56,321 bases of DNA from an uncultured Bacilli bacterium (GTDB lineage Bacteria > Bacillota_I > Bacilli_A > RF39 > UBA660): assembly GCA_947629445.1 (NCBI GenBank), contig CANRDU010000008.1:1-56321 (forward strand). Reading direction: 5' to 3'. This document shows, one piece after another, positions 18,742 through 30,840 of the stretch. The notes beneath the pieces are model-generated. The model had not been told where the DNA came from, did no database searches, and saw only the letters and a list, made by a program, of their open reading frames with translations. The position numbers and the translations under genes were made by a program. The first letter of the stretch is position 1; each line of letters starts with the position of its first letter.

Positions 18742-18770
18742 AAAACCACACCTAAGTAGTGTGGCTTTTA
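18742..18770 (-). terminator. Terminator after the lipoprotein gene
   Basis: AAAAGCCACACTACTTAGGTGTGGTTTTT stem-loop. Confidence 0.7.
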
Positions 18771-18779
18771 ACAACTCTT

Positions 18780-19517
18780 CTATATTTTTCCATATTGATT
18801 ATAAATTTCTATCTTAGGTTCTTCAAAGTTTTCAATTTTAGCATAAGTTGTTATTTTAGAAAAATCATTTCTACTGGCTTGTTCTGTTAATTCCTCTTCC
18901 GTACTTGTACCAAAATATTCATCTTTGGAAACAACTAAAAATATATAAGATTCTCTCATCATAGAAGTCATTTGATTGAGTAGTTGTGAGACTACTTCCT
19001 TTTGAAATTCACTCTCACGTACCTCTAGAAAAACGCGCATATAACGTTTCTCACCGTCCATCAAATATTCTTCTAAAGTAGTATCTTTCGTAAAATGATT
19101 GGTATCATCTCCATAATCCATTGCGTCATAAGTAAGATGAAATTCTTTAAAGTATTTTTGAACCATAGAACGGAACACGTCTTCGACACCTTTTTGATAC
19201 TTAAGAGCGACATAATTTTCATAAACTTCTTTTTTATCATTTTTATTGTTAACAATTACATAAATATTTTGATTATATAGCGGAGACTTTTCACTTTTTG
19301 GTGTCACATAGAAATGATAGGGATAACAAAGTTCTACCGAATAGCAAGGTGCAGAAGAAGAGGCATCTGTTACATACGTAAATTTCTCACCATATCGTTG
19401 TTCCATAGTTTGAAGTGCCAATTCTTGTGACTCACTCCTATCTTCTTTAGCTGACTTACAACCAGTTATCATAACAAAAAGAATAAGGAAAAAAACTATT
19501 TTGATTTTGTTTTTCAT
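18780..19517 (-). CDS. Putative lipoprotein of unknown function
   Basis: Signal peptide with lipobox-like MITGCKSAK. Confidence 0.75.
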   Translation of the reverse strand: MKNKIKIVFFLILFVMITGCKSAKEDRSESQELALQTMEQRYGEKFTYVTDASSSAPCYSVELCYPYHFYVTPKSEKSPLYNQNIYVIVNNKNDKKEVYENYVALKYQKGVEDVFRSMVQKYFKEFHLTYDAMDYGDDTNHFTKDTTLEEYLMDGEKRYMRVFLEVRESEFQKEVVSQLLNQMTSMMRESYIFLVVSKDEYFGTSTEEELTEQASRNDFSKITTYAKIENFEEPKIEIYNQYGKI

Positions 19518-19525
19518 AATTCCTC

Positions 19526-21781
19526 CTATAAATCATCATGAAAGGTTCGACTTAACAATTCTTCTTGTTGCGAACGGTTAAGACTTTGAAAATTAATACC
19601 ACATTCCGCATAACGGACAATGAGTTTGTTAGATTTTTCAGAATTTCTTTGGGCATCAAACAATTGATTTTTGGAAATAACATTCACATTTAAGTGTTGA
19701 CCGCCTTTTTGAAAATATTCATTGATAAGGGCAATAAAAGTAGGAATACGATCTTTTTCATCCTCACCAAGAGCACGTGGAGAAATTGAAAAATTATTCG
19801 CAATACCATCCTCACAAACACCTTTATATTGAATTTTGGCAACACTAGCAAGCGAATTTTTAGCCCCTGTATTATCCATTCCATTGCTTGGACTAGCCCC
19901 TGGCGCAAAAGGAGCATTTGCTTCTCGCCCATCTGGGGTTGCACCTGTATATTTACCATAGAATACATGGTCTGCTGCTGTCTGAAGAGAAATGCGACCA
20001 ACAGCATTTCGGTAAAGTCTTTTCGTATTTAAGATTCTTGAAAAGATTTTAATAATATCGGTAGCAATTTTATCTGCTCTTTCATCTTGATTTCCAAAAC
20101 GTGGAAAATCATTTCCTATTTGAAAGCTTGTTGCAATTCCTGATTCATCACGAGTTACTTTTAAATTACCATATCGAATCGCTGATAAAGAATCGGTTGC
20201 TGTAGATAATCCAGTAATTCCAAAAGACATGCGTCTTTCTGTGATAGAATCTAAGAAAGCCATTGCTGCTGACTCATAAGCATACTTATCCTGGATGTAA
20301 TGAACTGTCGTTAACGCATCGGCATAAACATCTATAATGGCTTGCAAAACTTTAATAAAATTTTTTACCACTAATTGATAATTCATTTTTTCTCCTGGAA
20401 TAGGTTCTAGATTTTCTACCATTACTTGTTTTGTTACCTCATCTTTACCACCATTAATGGCATAGAGAAGTAACTTTGGAAGATTACAACTAGCTCCATA
20501 ATAAACCATTTGATGTCCAAGTTTTACAGGAGAAGCAGCCCCAGTTATGGCATAATCCCTTCCATAGATTGGGCGAAGTAAATCATCATTGACAAATTGA
20601 ATTACATGCGTATTCAAAGACATTTTAGAAACATATTTTTGAAAATTCTCTGGTAGTTTAGATGACCACAACACCGTAAAATTTGGTTCTGGAGAAGAGC
20701 CTAAATTTGTTAACGTATGTAGGAAACGATAAGAAGTTTTGGTAACAAAAGACTTTTCCTCATCACGCATTCCTCCAATAGATTCGGTAACCCAAGTGGG
20801 ATCTCCAATTAAAATTTCTTTATAATCACTTTTCCGTAAATGACGAACCAAACGAAGTTTAATAACCAGTTGATCCACCAATTCCTGAGCAGTTTCTTCC
20901 GTTAGCACACCATTTGCTAAATCCCTTTCCAAATAGATATCTAAGAAAGTAGAAATGCGTCCCAAAGAGTTAATAACTCCGTTATGTTGCTTGATGGTAG
21001 CTAAATACCCAAAATAAACCCATTGGAATGCTTCTTTGGCATTACTAGCCGGTCTACTGATATCAATTTTGTAACGAGAAGCCATCCATTTTATATCTTC
21101 CAGTGCTTGAATTTGATCTTGAACTTCCTCTCTTGTTCTCATCATAGCAAAATTAAAGGGTGTTGTTAATTTTTCCAAATCTCTTTTTTTTCTTCGTATC
21201 AAATAATCCGCTCCATAGAGCGCTAATCGTCTATAGTCCCCTAATACTTTCCCTCTTGCATATTCTTCTGGTAACGTACATAATACTTTCGCATCGCGAT
21301 ATTTTAATACGTCTTTCGAATATGTTCCTACAATCGCATCACGATATCCTTTGCGAAATTCTAAAAATTTATCTTCCATATCCCTATTGATAGGATATCC
21401 ATAGGAATTTAATTGCTCTTTCACAGTATCAATTCCACTAAAAGGATTGACAATTCTCTTAAGTGGCTCATCTGTTTGTAAGCCAAAAATAACTTCATTC
21501 TTTTTATCAATATAACCAGCATCAAAATGATCAATACCAGCTACCGTTGATAACTCTATATCTAAAACTTTTGTAATAGACTCTTTATCAAATAATTTTT
21601 GACATCTACTCCAAACCTTGGATGTCTTCTTAGACACTTTTGTCAAAAACTTTTCATCTTCTTTATATTCATGATAATTACTGATAATAAAGTCTTCTAC
21701 ATCAATTCTTTTTTTCCATCGGTCTCCCTGAAATCCATTCCATTCGTTCATAACATCACCTCTAGGATTGTTCATACTCAT
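19526..21781 (-). CDS. Pyruvate formate-lyase-family protein lacking canonical catalytic residues
   Basis: Full-length PflB-like (NEWNGFQGDRWKKRIDVEDFI, TPDGREANAPFAPGASP, GGQHLNVNV), but AITGAASPV replaces the IACCVSP site and VRYAECGINF replaces the VSGYAVRF site. Confidence 0.88.
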   Translation of the reverse strand: MSMNNPRGDVMNEWNGFQGDRWKKRIDVEDFIISNYHEYKEDEKFLTKVSKKTSKVWSRCQKLFDKESITKVLDIELSTVAGIDHFDAGYIDKKNEVIFGLQTDEPLKRIVNPFSGIDTVKEQLNSYGYPINRDMEDKFLEFRKGYRDAIVGTYSKDVLKYRDAKVLCTLPEEYARGKVLGDYRRLALYGADYLIRRKKRDLEKLTTPFNFAMMRTREEVQDQIQALEDIKWMASRYKIDISRPASNAKEAFQWVYFGYLATIKQHNGVINSLGRISTFLDIYLERDLANGVLTEETAQELVDQLVIKLRLVRHLRKSDYKEILIGDPTWVTESIGGMRDEEKSFVTKTSYRFLHTLTNLGSSPEPNFTVLWSSKLPENFQKYVSKMSLNTHVIQFVNDDLLRPIYGRDYAITGAASPVKLGHQMVYYGASCNLPKLLLYAINGGKDEVTKQVMVENLEPIPGEKMNYQLVVKNFIKVLQAIIDVYADALTTVHYIQDKYAYESAAMAFLDSITERRMSFGITGLSTATDSLSAIRYGNLKVTRDESGIATSFQIGNDFPRFGNQDERADKIATDIIKIFSRILNTKRLYRNAVGRISLQTAADHVFYGKYTGATPDGREANAPFAPGASPSNGMDNTGAKNSLASVAKIQYKGVCEDGIANNFSISPRALGEDEKDRIPTFIALINEYFQKGGQHLNVNVISKNQLFDAQRNSEKSNKLIVRYAECGINFQSLNRSQQEELLSRTFHDDL

Positions 21782-21815
21782 TATAGCATTTTTTTAAATA
21801 AAAGAAAAATAGTAT

Positions 21816-23816
<2,001 letters not shown>

Positions 23817-23862
23817 TTATTATACCATGTCTTATCATCAAAAAGGAAATATTATTTTCAAT

Positions 23863-23888
23863 AAAAAAGGATGTTTCTCACATCCTTA
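23863..23888 (-). terminator. Terminator after the zinc-ribbon gene
   Basis: AAGGATGT/ACATCCTT stem with T tract on the minus strand. Confidence 0.65.
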
Positions 23889-24782
23889 AAAACTAGAAGA
23901 ACCATTATCTGGAACAACAGAAGATATAATTGGAATAATCTCTGTCAATAAATTATAATCTGCTTTTTTATCGTTCGTTGTTACTGTTGCCATAAGCATA
24001 CGATCCTCTGTTAGTTTTGAATAAGTCATAATTAAACTGCCATCAGTTGTCTCTAATTCCATAACAAGAAGATCAACTCCCCCTACGTTTCTGGCTTCAC
24101 AAACAATAACGTTCATATCTTGCGCAGTTAAAGTACTTTTCAACTGGTCTAAAGCAGAAACAATAATATCATAACTTCCATATTCAATAGCGAAAATAGC
24201 AACTCCTCCATTATCCAAATTTAAAATATTTAAAGAACTTCCATCTTCCTCATATTGATAACGAGTTGGTATAGAAAACTTAAATCCGTCCAAAGATACA
24301 TTATTTACTTGTCCATTCGTATTGGTATTTGGGTTTATATTTGTATTCGTATTGCTACTAGTGTTTGTATTTGTATTAGAATCCGTATTGGTATTGCTGC
24401 TAGTATTGGTACTTGTATTACTGCTAGTATCTGGAGTTGGTGGTGTATTAACATCATCATTATTGAGTATCACTACCGCAATAATAGCACCAACAACAAT
24501 AACAATAGCTACAATAATAGCAATTATAACTCCCTTATTTGGTTTCTTTCCACTAGGTGTTCCTCCTACCATAGAACCTGGCATTGGAGCAACTGGAGTT
24601 GGTGGAACTGGAGCTGCCGGTACAACTGGAGTAATCGGTGGTAAAGGTGTCACAGGGGCTGGCTGTGTACTTGGCATCGTTGGTGTTACGGATGCCTCCA
24701 CATCACTCTGCATATTATTTCCACATGAAGGGCAAAATTTTACTTGATCACCTACTTGTGATCCACATTTCTTACAAATCAT
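23886..24782 (-). CDS. Zinc-ribbon membrane protein with Asn/Thr/Ser-rich linker
   Basis: MICKKCGSQVGDQVKFCPSCGNN, Pro-rich segment, TM helix, NT/SN-rich linker, C-terminal globular domain. Confidence 0.75.
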   Translation of the reverse strand: MICKKCGSQVGDQVKFCPSCGNNMQSDVEASVTPTMPSTQPAPVTPLPPITPVVPAAPVPPTPVAPMPGSMVGGTPSGKKPNKGVIIAIIVAIVIVVGAIIAVVILNNDDVNTPPTPDTSSNTSTNTSSNTNTDSNTNTNTSSNTNTNINPNTNTNGQVNNVSLDGFKFSIPTRYQYEEDGSSLNILNLDNGGVAIFAIEYGSYDIIVSALDQLKSTLTAQDMNVIVCEARNVGGVDLLVMELETTDGSLIMTYSKLTEDRMLMATVTTNDKKADYNLLTEIIPIISSVVPDNGSSSF

Positions 24783-24825
24783 ATTATTACTCTCCTACTT
24801 TTATATAGTATATCAAAAGAGTTGC

Positions 24826-24854
24826 AAAAAAGCCATACTAGTATATATGGCTTT
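24826..24854 (-). terminator. Terminator after the desulfoferrodoxin gene
   Basis: AAAGCCATATATACTAGTATGGCTTTTTT. Confidence 0.65.
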
Positions 24855-24865
24855 ACAAATATTTA

Positions 24866-25225
24866 CTAAACTTTTTCTGTCCATAAACCATGTTTATTGC
24901 AGTAACTATATAAAGTAGCTTCTCCTAAATAAGGAAATTCTACTACTGCCTCTTCACCGGCTTTTAAATACTTACGCATCATATATTCCGGCGTTCTCAT
25001 CTCAATCCATTCAATATAATGTTCTTCTTCCATCACATGATTTACTCTAACAATAATCTTATCTTCCTTAATTTCGTAATTTGGAATGTGTTTTTCAAAA
25101 GCTGCTTCTGTACTATTTGCACGTACTTCTGTCATTTTTTCTCCACAACATTCTAGTCCACAAGAACAATTACAATCTTCTAACACTTCCACAAAAGCAT
25201 TACAATGAACACACTTTCTAAACAT
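24866..25225 (-). CDS. Desulfoferrodoxin / superoxide reductase family protein
   Basis: CVHCN...CCGEKM and HVMEEEHYIEWIEM, with C-terminal CNKHGLW. Confidence 0.85.
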   Translation of the reverse strand: MFRKCVHCNAFVEVLEDCNCSCGLECCGEKMTEVRANSTEAAFEKHIPNYEIKEDKIIVRVNHVMEEEHYIEWIEMRTPEYMMRKYLKAGEEAVVEFPYLGEATLYSYCNKHGLWTEKV

Positions 25226-25235
25226 TTTTACTCTC

Positions 25236-27764
25236 CTATCTTTTTAATAACTCTAACTTTTCTAATTCTTCGGCTAATTTTTTAGAATCCGCTTCCACAA
25301 TATGTTTTGGTGCTTTATTAACATAAGATTCATTACTTAATAATTTTCGACGTCTCTCAATAGAAGCCTCTAACTTCTTAATTTCTTCCTCTTTCTTATT
25401 AGCATCCTCCTGAGAACCCTCATAGTAGTACGTAATATTTATGTATTTTGACTTATAATTACTCGTTAAATAATTTTCCTCTTCTTGTAATTTACTTTCT
25501 TCTGTAATTTTCAATTGAGATGTATAAATAGGCTCTAATTCTATAGCAGTCTTATAAGTAACTTTGGCCTTTTTCGTAATATTATTGATGGCTTTTAGAT
25601 TACGAATCGCAACGATATCCTCTAATACTTTGTCCAGTTTTTCTTTCTCTTCTTCAAAAATATATTTTTTCTCTACTTTTGGATAAGCACTAATCATGAT
25701 AGATTCCGCATCTTTCATCGGTAACATATCATAAATTTCTTCTGTTACATAAGGCATAGATGGATGTAACATTTTTAAAATACTAGTAAGCGTCTTTAAT
25801 AGAACACTCTTATTGGTATTCGACATATCTTTCTTAGATAATTCAATATACCAATCACAGAAATCATTCCAAATGAAAGAATATAAAGTATTTCCTACAT
25901 TATGGAAGTCGTAGGTTTCCATATTTCTCCTTACTTCCTCGATTGTACATTCTAGTTTCGTTAAAATCCATTTATCAGAAAGGGATAAATTCTTTAGGGT
26001 ATATTCTTTTTCCGTGAATCCTTCTAAATTCATAAGAACAAAACGGGAAGCATTCCATAATTTATTGATAAAATTCCAAGTAGACTTTACTTTTTCTTCA
26101 TCATAACGTAAATCCGCTCCTGGTGCGGAATTGGTTGTTAAGAAGAAACGTAAGGCATCACACCCATATTCTTCGATGACATCCATAGGGTCTACTCCAT
26201 TTCCTAAGGATTTACTCATTTTACGTCCTTCCTTATCCCGAATTAATCCATGGATAAGACAATCTTTAAATGGGCGATAATCGGTAAATTTAAGACCCTG
26301 GAATGTCATCCTATTTACCCAAAATGGAATAATATCATAACCGGTTACTAAACAATTATTAGGATAATACCTTTTATAATCCTCTGTCTCTTCTGGCCAT
26401 CCTAAAGTAGCAAAAGGCCATAAGGCACTAGAAAACCAAGTATCTAATACATCATTATCTTGTACCCAACCTTTTCCTTTTGGTGGTTCCATTCCTACAT
26501 ATACTTCATCCCCTTTATACCATGCAGGAATTCTATGACCCCACCATAATTGACGAGAAATACACCAATCGTATGTAATTTCCATCCAGTGATTCATCGT
26601 CTTTTCATAATGAGGAGGAATAAAGTTTACTTTTTTACTTTTACTCTTTTGATTTTTTAGTACTCTATCAGCAAGAGGTCTCATTTTAACAAACCATTGT
26701 TTTGATAAATATGGTTCTACTACGGCATCTGTTCTTTCACTATGTCCCACACTGTGTACCATTTTTTCAATAGAAATTAAAATACCAGATTTTTCTAAGT
26801 CTTTAACTAATTTTTCTCTACATTCTTCTCTTGTTAATCCCTTGTAGATACCAGCATTTTCATTCATCGTGGCATCTTCATTCATAACGACTACTCGTTT
26901 TAGATTATGACGATTTCCTACTTCAAAATCGTTAGGATCATGAGCAGGAGTTATTTTAACGACACCTGTTCCAAATTCAGGATCAGCATGTTCATCCCCA
27001 ACAATTGGAATTAATTTATTAACAACTGGCAAAATAACATTTTTACCAATGAGATGCTTATAACGTTCATCTTTTGGATTAACAGCTACTGCGGTATCCC
27101 CAAACATGGTTTCTGGACGAGTGGTTGCAACATCTAAAAACTCATCTGTTCCTTCGATAAAGTATTTTAAATGATAGAATGCTCCTTCATCTTCTTTATA
27201 GATTACTTCCTCATTAGAAAGAGCCGTCTTGGCAACAGGATCCCAGTTAATAATTCTCTCGCCACGATAAATTAATCCTTCTTCATATAATTGAACAAAT
27301 ACTTTCTTAACCGCCCTTGTCAAGTTTTCATCTAACGTGAAAGCCTCTTTACGATAATCCAAACTAAGACCTAATTTTGCCCATTGTTTTCGAATGTTTT
27401 CAGAATATTCATGCGTCCAATCCCAACAAGCATCTAGAAATTTTTCTCTCCCTAATTCATATTTATCAATTCCCTGCTTCTTTAACTTTTGAACAACCTT
27501 TGCCTCTGTCGCAATAGCGGCATGATCCATTCCTGGAAGCCATAAAGTATCATATCCATCCATTCTTTTATAACGAATAATGATATCTTGTAAAGTCGTA
27601 TCCCAAGCATGCCCTAAATGTAGTTTTCCTGTTACATTAGGAGGAGGAATCACAATACAGTAAGGTTTCTTAGATAAATCGCCACTCTCAAAATATCCAG
27701 CCTTTTTCCACTTCTCATATTTTCCTTTTTCTACTTCTTTATGATTATATTTGGTATCTAACAT
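25236..27764 (-). CDS. valS: Valyl-tRNA synthetase
   Basis: [23 protein letters not shown]; start reset to [11 protein letters not shown] after AAAAGGAGTG. The ORF-track start (27860) lies in the T-box leader. Confidence 0.94.
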   Translation of the reverse strand: MLDTKYNHKEVEKGKYEKWKKAGYFESGDLSKKPYCIVIPPPNVTGKLHLGHAWDTTLQDIIIRYKRMDGYDTLWLPGMDHAAIATEAKVVQKLKKQGIDKYELGREKFLDACWDWTHEYSENIRKQWAKLGLSLDYRKEAFTLDENLTRAVKKVFVQLYEEGLIYRGERIINWDPVAKTALSNEEVIYKEDEGAFYHLKYFIEGTDEFLDVATTRPETMFGDTAVAVNPKDERYKHLIGKNVILPVVNKLIPIVGDEHADPEFGTGVVKITPAHDPNDFEVGNRHNLKRVVVMNEDATMNENAGIYKGLTREECREKLVKDLEKSGILISIEKMVHSVGHSERTDAVVEPYLSKQWFVKMRPLADRVLKNQKSKSKKVNFIPPHYEKTMNHWMEITYDWCISRQLWWGHRIPAWYKGDEVYVGMEPPKGKGWVQDNDVLDTWFSSALWPFATLGWPEETEDYKRYYPNNCLVTGYDIIPFWVNRMTFQGLKFTDYRPFKDCLIHGLIRDKEGRKMSKSLGNGVDPMDVIEEYGCDALRFFLTTNSAPGADLRYDEEKVKSTWNFINKLWNASRFVLMNLEGFTEKEYTLKNLSLSDKWILTKLECTIEEVRRNMETYDFHNVGNTLYSFIWNDFCDWYIELSKKDMSNTNKSVLLKTLTSILKMLHPSMPYVTEEIYDMLPMKDAESIMISAYPKVEKKYIFEEEKEKLDKVLEDIVAIRNLKAINNITKKAKVTYKTAIELEPIYTSQLKITEESKLQEEENYLTSNYKSKYINITYYYEGSQEDANKKEEEIKKLEASIERRRKLLSNESYVNKAPKHIVEADSKKLAEELEKLELLKR

Positions 27765-27799
27765 CATATCACTCCTTTTCAAAATAATCTTTTGTTCCT

Positions 27800-28077
27800 T
27801 TATTTTATCAACAAAAAACGAGTAAAACTTCCCTAAAGGACGATTTACTCGTGGTACCACCTTTTTTTATAATCTTTCGATTACCTCAATTCCTTAACGC
27901 AGATATACGTACTATTCTACTGTTTTCAAATAGTAAACTCCCAAGCTACCTTCTTTGAATATCCTTTAGAAAAGTTTTCAGCCGATGACTTTTCCTCTCT
28001 AATAAGTATTCTTCAAATACTCCTCTTGTTCCTCGTTTTTCTCTTAGTATTATAAAGAATTATTCGTGATTTGTCAA
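27800..28077 (-). promoter_or_regulatory. T-box riboswitch leader of valS with sigma-A promoter
   Basis: Promoter TTGACA-17 bp-TATAAT (28049-28077), T-box AGGTGGTACCACG (27850-27862), terminator CGAGTAAATCGTCC...TTTTACTCGTTTTTT (about 27814-27853). Confidence 0.92.
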
Positions 28078-28085
28078 TAAATTTT

Positions 28086-29108
28086 CTACCAACTTACTCG
28101 ATAAGGATTTGATTGTGTTCCATCCCCAGAGACATATATAGCACCTGGTGCGATAGCTATCATTGGACGTATGTTATATCCATACTTCACATTATAGGCA
28201 TCTAACTGACCATTACTACCAATATAGTAAACCGTACTTGCAGTAGAGGTAGAAGAACTAGCTTTCGCAACTGTCATCGTTACTGTTGTAATATTATCTA
28301 GTTGAGAAGCTGACACATCATGATTCTGCTCTATATATAGATAATAGTTTCGATGAATGCCACTCGTATTATATACTCCCCCTGCCAATACAATCTCATC
28401 ATAGGTCGGTAAAGCTGCCTTGGCAGTAACTGTACAGCTACACGTATTTACTTCAGGAATTCTAATAGCTGCCTGAGTCGTCGTAACTGTTTCATTACAC
28501 CATATCGTATTGTTGACGTGAACAGCATCCGCTTTATTCGCAATATTGTTCGTATACCACTTATCTACTTCTGTTTTAACATTAGAACTAGAATAGGTAT
28601 ATCCGTTTACAGTGGTAGAATAATTTTTCTTAGTAGTATTAATAACACTATTCTTATCATATTTACAAGTAGTACCACTGTTTACATAAATTAACTTTAT
28701 TCCTCCATTATTTAACGTTCTAACAATTTGCCAACAATGTTCCGCAAACACAATATAATTATCTTTTACATTTCCTCGGTAGAAATAAATAGGGTATTCA
28801 TTACCAGCTGTTTTCGTAATAACATATACACCTTCCCCATTTGTTGCAGAAGAGATTTGTTTATAGTTAATGGAAGAATCATTTCCCTTCGACTTTCCGG
28901 CAATCACATTAAACAAAAATTGTGGTTGAGGTGGTTCCACTACTTCGATTTGTTGATTGACGTCCTCTCTAGCTCTTTCTGAGATTTTATTTAAAGTAGC
29001 TCTTCTATTAGATAGAACACTGATTACTAAAAACATCAACAATACAGTTAACACCAGTAACGTATACAATATTGCGGTAATAGCAAATCCCTTATTATTT
29101 AACTTCAT
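28086..29108 (-). CDS. Prepilin-type N-terminal domain protein (pseudopilin/surface protein)
   Basis: MKLNNKGFAITAILYTLLVLTVLL class III signal-like N-terminus; YFYRGNVKDNYIVFAEHCWQIVRT; GDGTQSNPYRV end. Confidence 0.75.
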   Translation of the reverse strand: MKLNNKGFAITAILYTLLVLTVLLMFLVISVLSNRRATLNKISERAREDVNQQIEVVEPPQPQFLFNVIAGKSKGNDSSINYKQISSATNGEGVYVITKTAGNEYPIYFYRGNVKDNYIVFAEHCWQIVRTLNNGGIKLIYVNSGTTCKYDKNSVINTTKKNYSTTVNGYTYSSSNVKTEVDKWYTNNIANKADAVHVNNTIWCNETVTTTQAAIRIPEVNTCSCTVTAKAALPTYDEIVLAGGVYNTSGIHRNYYLYIEQNHDVSASQLDNITTVTMTVAKASSSTSTASTVYYIGSNGQLDAYNVKYGYNIRPMIAIAPGAIYVSGDGTQSNPYRVSW

Positions 29109-29126
29109 CGTACACCTTCCATTCTT

Positions 29127-29825
29127 CTATTTAAAACTAGGTTCTGACTCTATTTTCTTCTCACAAAGTCTCGTTTCCTCATTGTAAATGCCTTCTTCAC
29201 AGATGTATTTAGGATTCTTAATCTTCGTTCCCTTACATTGATTATTATTTACTTTTTCATAATCTTCAGGGCAAGTATAAGTTATGATTCCATTCGATTT
29301 ATTTTTACAGTCATTCCCTACATGATAAGTTCCATCAGGACACACTTTTTCTTGAATAACGCCTTTTCTATATTGCTGAGCATATACACAACTTCCAGAT
29401 ACATATTTATCACAGAAAAAATAGTCACAAGAGTTTCCTTTCAGCTCACTTTTCCAAAAACCCTTTGTAGGGGTTGAACTGATAAATTCATTATATTCTT
29501 GTTGGTTTTTGGCACATCTAGGGGCATTTACTTTGGCAACGGATTTCTCACTATAACAAGTTCCATTGCTTTGATAATAACCTTGTGGACAAGTCCTTTG
29601 AACGTTAGCATCAATTACTTCTTCCCTTTTACAATTTGCTGTTGTCATATCATATTCATAACCTGCTTCACACTGCATCATCGGCTCGCTTGTTTCAATC
29701 AATAAACAAGTATTCTCATCAACTAGATTTCCTTGCAAACAAGTTAACTCCTTTTTTCCACAAGCAGTAAGCTCTCCTATACCCAATCCTAGCATTAGAA
29801 ATAGGAATATTTTCCCCTTATTCAT
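29127..29825 (-). CDS. Cys-rich putative lipoprotein
   Basis: Signal peptide with LTAC; repeated CP.G.Y......C modules. Confidence 0.7.
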   Translation of the reverse strand: MNKGKIFLFLMLGLGIGELTACGKKELTCLQGNLVDENTCLLIETSEPMMQCEAGYEYDMTTANCKREEVIDANVQRTCPQGYYQSNGTCYSEKSVAKVNAPRCAKNQQEYNEFISSTPTKGFWKSELKGNSCDYFFCDKYVSGSCVYAQQYRKGVIQEKVCPDGTYHVGNDCKNKSNGIITYTCPEDYEKVNNNQCKGTKIKNPKYICEEGIYNEETRLCEKKIESEPSFK

Positions 29826-29927
29826 AGCATCCCTCTATTTTTCATTTTAGCACATTTCCGCTTCTTTGTATAGCCTATCCTCATTGTATTTCTTAGGGAA
29901 GTATGCTAGAATGGATATGGTGATAAT

Positions 29928-30800
29928 ATGGAAGAAAAAACTCCAAAACGGAAACTAAGATTATGGTTAAAAATTGTTATTACCTTAATTTTAGTAGGAA
30001 TTACCACCCTACTATATGCTAGATTTATCGCTACTTCTGGATTAATCACCAAAGAATATTTAATTACGAATAAAAATCTTCCAGACAGTTTCTACGGTTT
30101 AAAAGTTGCCCATGTAAGTGATATTCATTATGGACAAACAACGGATCAAAAAGATTTAAAACAAATTGTAGCTCGCATTAATGAAACGAAACCAGATATT
30201 ATTGTAATTACTGGTGACTTATTAGATAGAGATATTCTTTATACAGATAAGGATTTGGCTATTATAGAGGAAGAATTATCAAAATTACAAGCAACCATGG
30301 GAAAATATATCATTATGGGAAATCACGATCATACCCAAGAAGCTTATTTAGAAGTAGTTTCTCATAGTGGACTTACCAATTTAGATGATAGTTATGAAAT
30401 ATTATATAATGGGGATAATAACCCTATCTTAATTGCAGGAATGTCTACTGGTGAAGAAGGAAATGGTGTTATTTCTGAAAAAGTAGAAGATGCGATTAAA
30501 AAGATAAAAGAAATAAAAACTAGTTATAACATTCTTATAATGCATGAACCAGATTATGTAGATGATTTTGATTCTTCTTATTTTCAACTCATTTTAGCAG
30601 GACATTCTCATAACGGACAAGTTAGATTACCCTTTATTGGTGCTATTATCTTACCTCCTCATGCCCAAAAGTATTATGACAATTATTATAACTTAGGGAA
30701 TACGGATTTTTATATTTCTAGTGGAGTAGGAACCTCTACTATTCGTTTTCGGTTTTTCAATAAACCATCTTTCAATTTATATCGAATCGTTAATCATTAG
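29928..30800 (+). CDS. Calcineurin-like metallophosphoesterase, membrane anchored
   Basis: HVSDIHYG, TGDLLDR, GNHDH, AGHSHNGQVR motifs; N-terminal TM helix. Confidence 0.88.
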   Translation: MEEKTPKRKLRLWLKIVITLILVGITTLLYARFIATSGLITKEYLITNKNLPDSFYGLKVAHVSDIHYGQTTDQKDLKQIVARINETKPDIIVITGDLLDRDILYTDKDLAIIEEELSKLQATMGKYIIMGNHDHTQEAYLEVVSHSGLTNLDDSYEILYNGDNNPILIAGMSTGEEGNGVISEKVEDAIKKIKEIKTSYNILIMHEPDYVDDFDSSYFQLILAGHSHNGQVRLPFIGAIILPPHAQKYYDNYYNLGNTDFYISSGVGTSTIRFRFFNKPSFNLYRIVNH

Positions 30801-30840
30801 AGTGGATTTATCCATTCTTTTTTTGTTATAATAAAAATAG

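Noticed and set aside
19690-20007. 105-aa minus-strand ORF inside the PFL homologue, considered as a frameshift sign
   Set aside because: The main 751-aa frame is intact and aligns through both sides; the missing catalytic residues are substitutions, not frameshift effects.
24255-24747. Plus-strand ORFs of 129 and 141 aa
   Set aside because: Antisense to the low-complexity Asn/Thr and Pro-rich coding region of the zinc-ribbon protein; repetitive composition produces spurious open frames.
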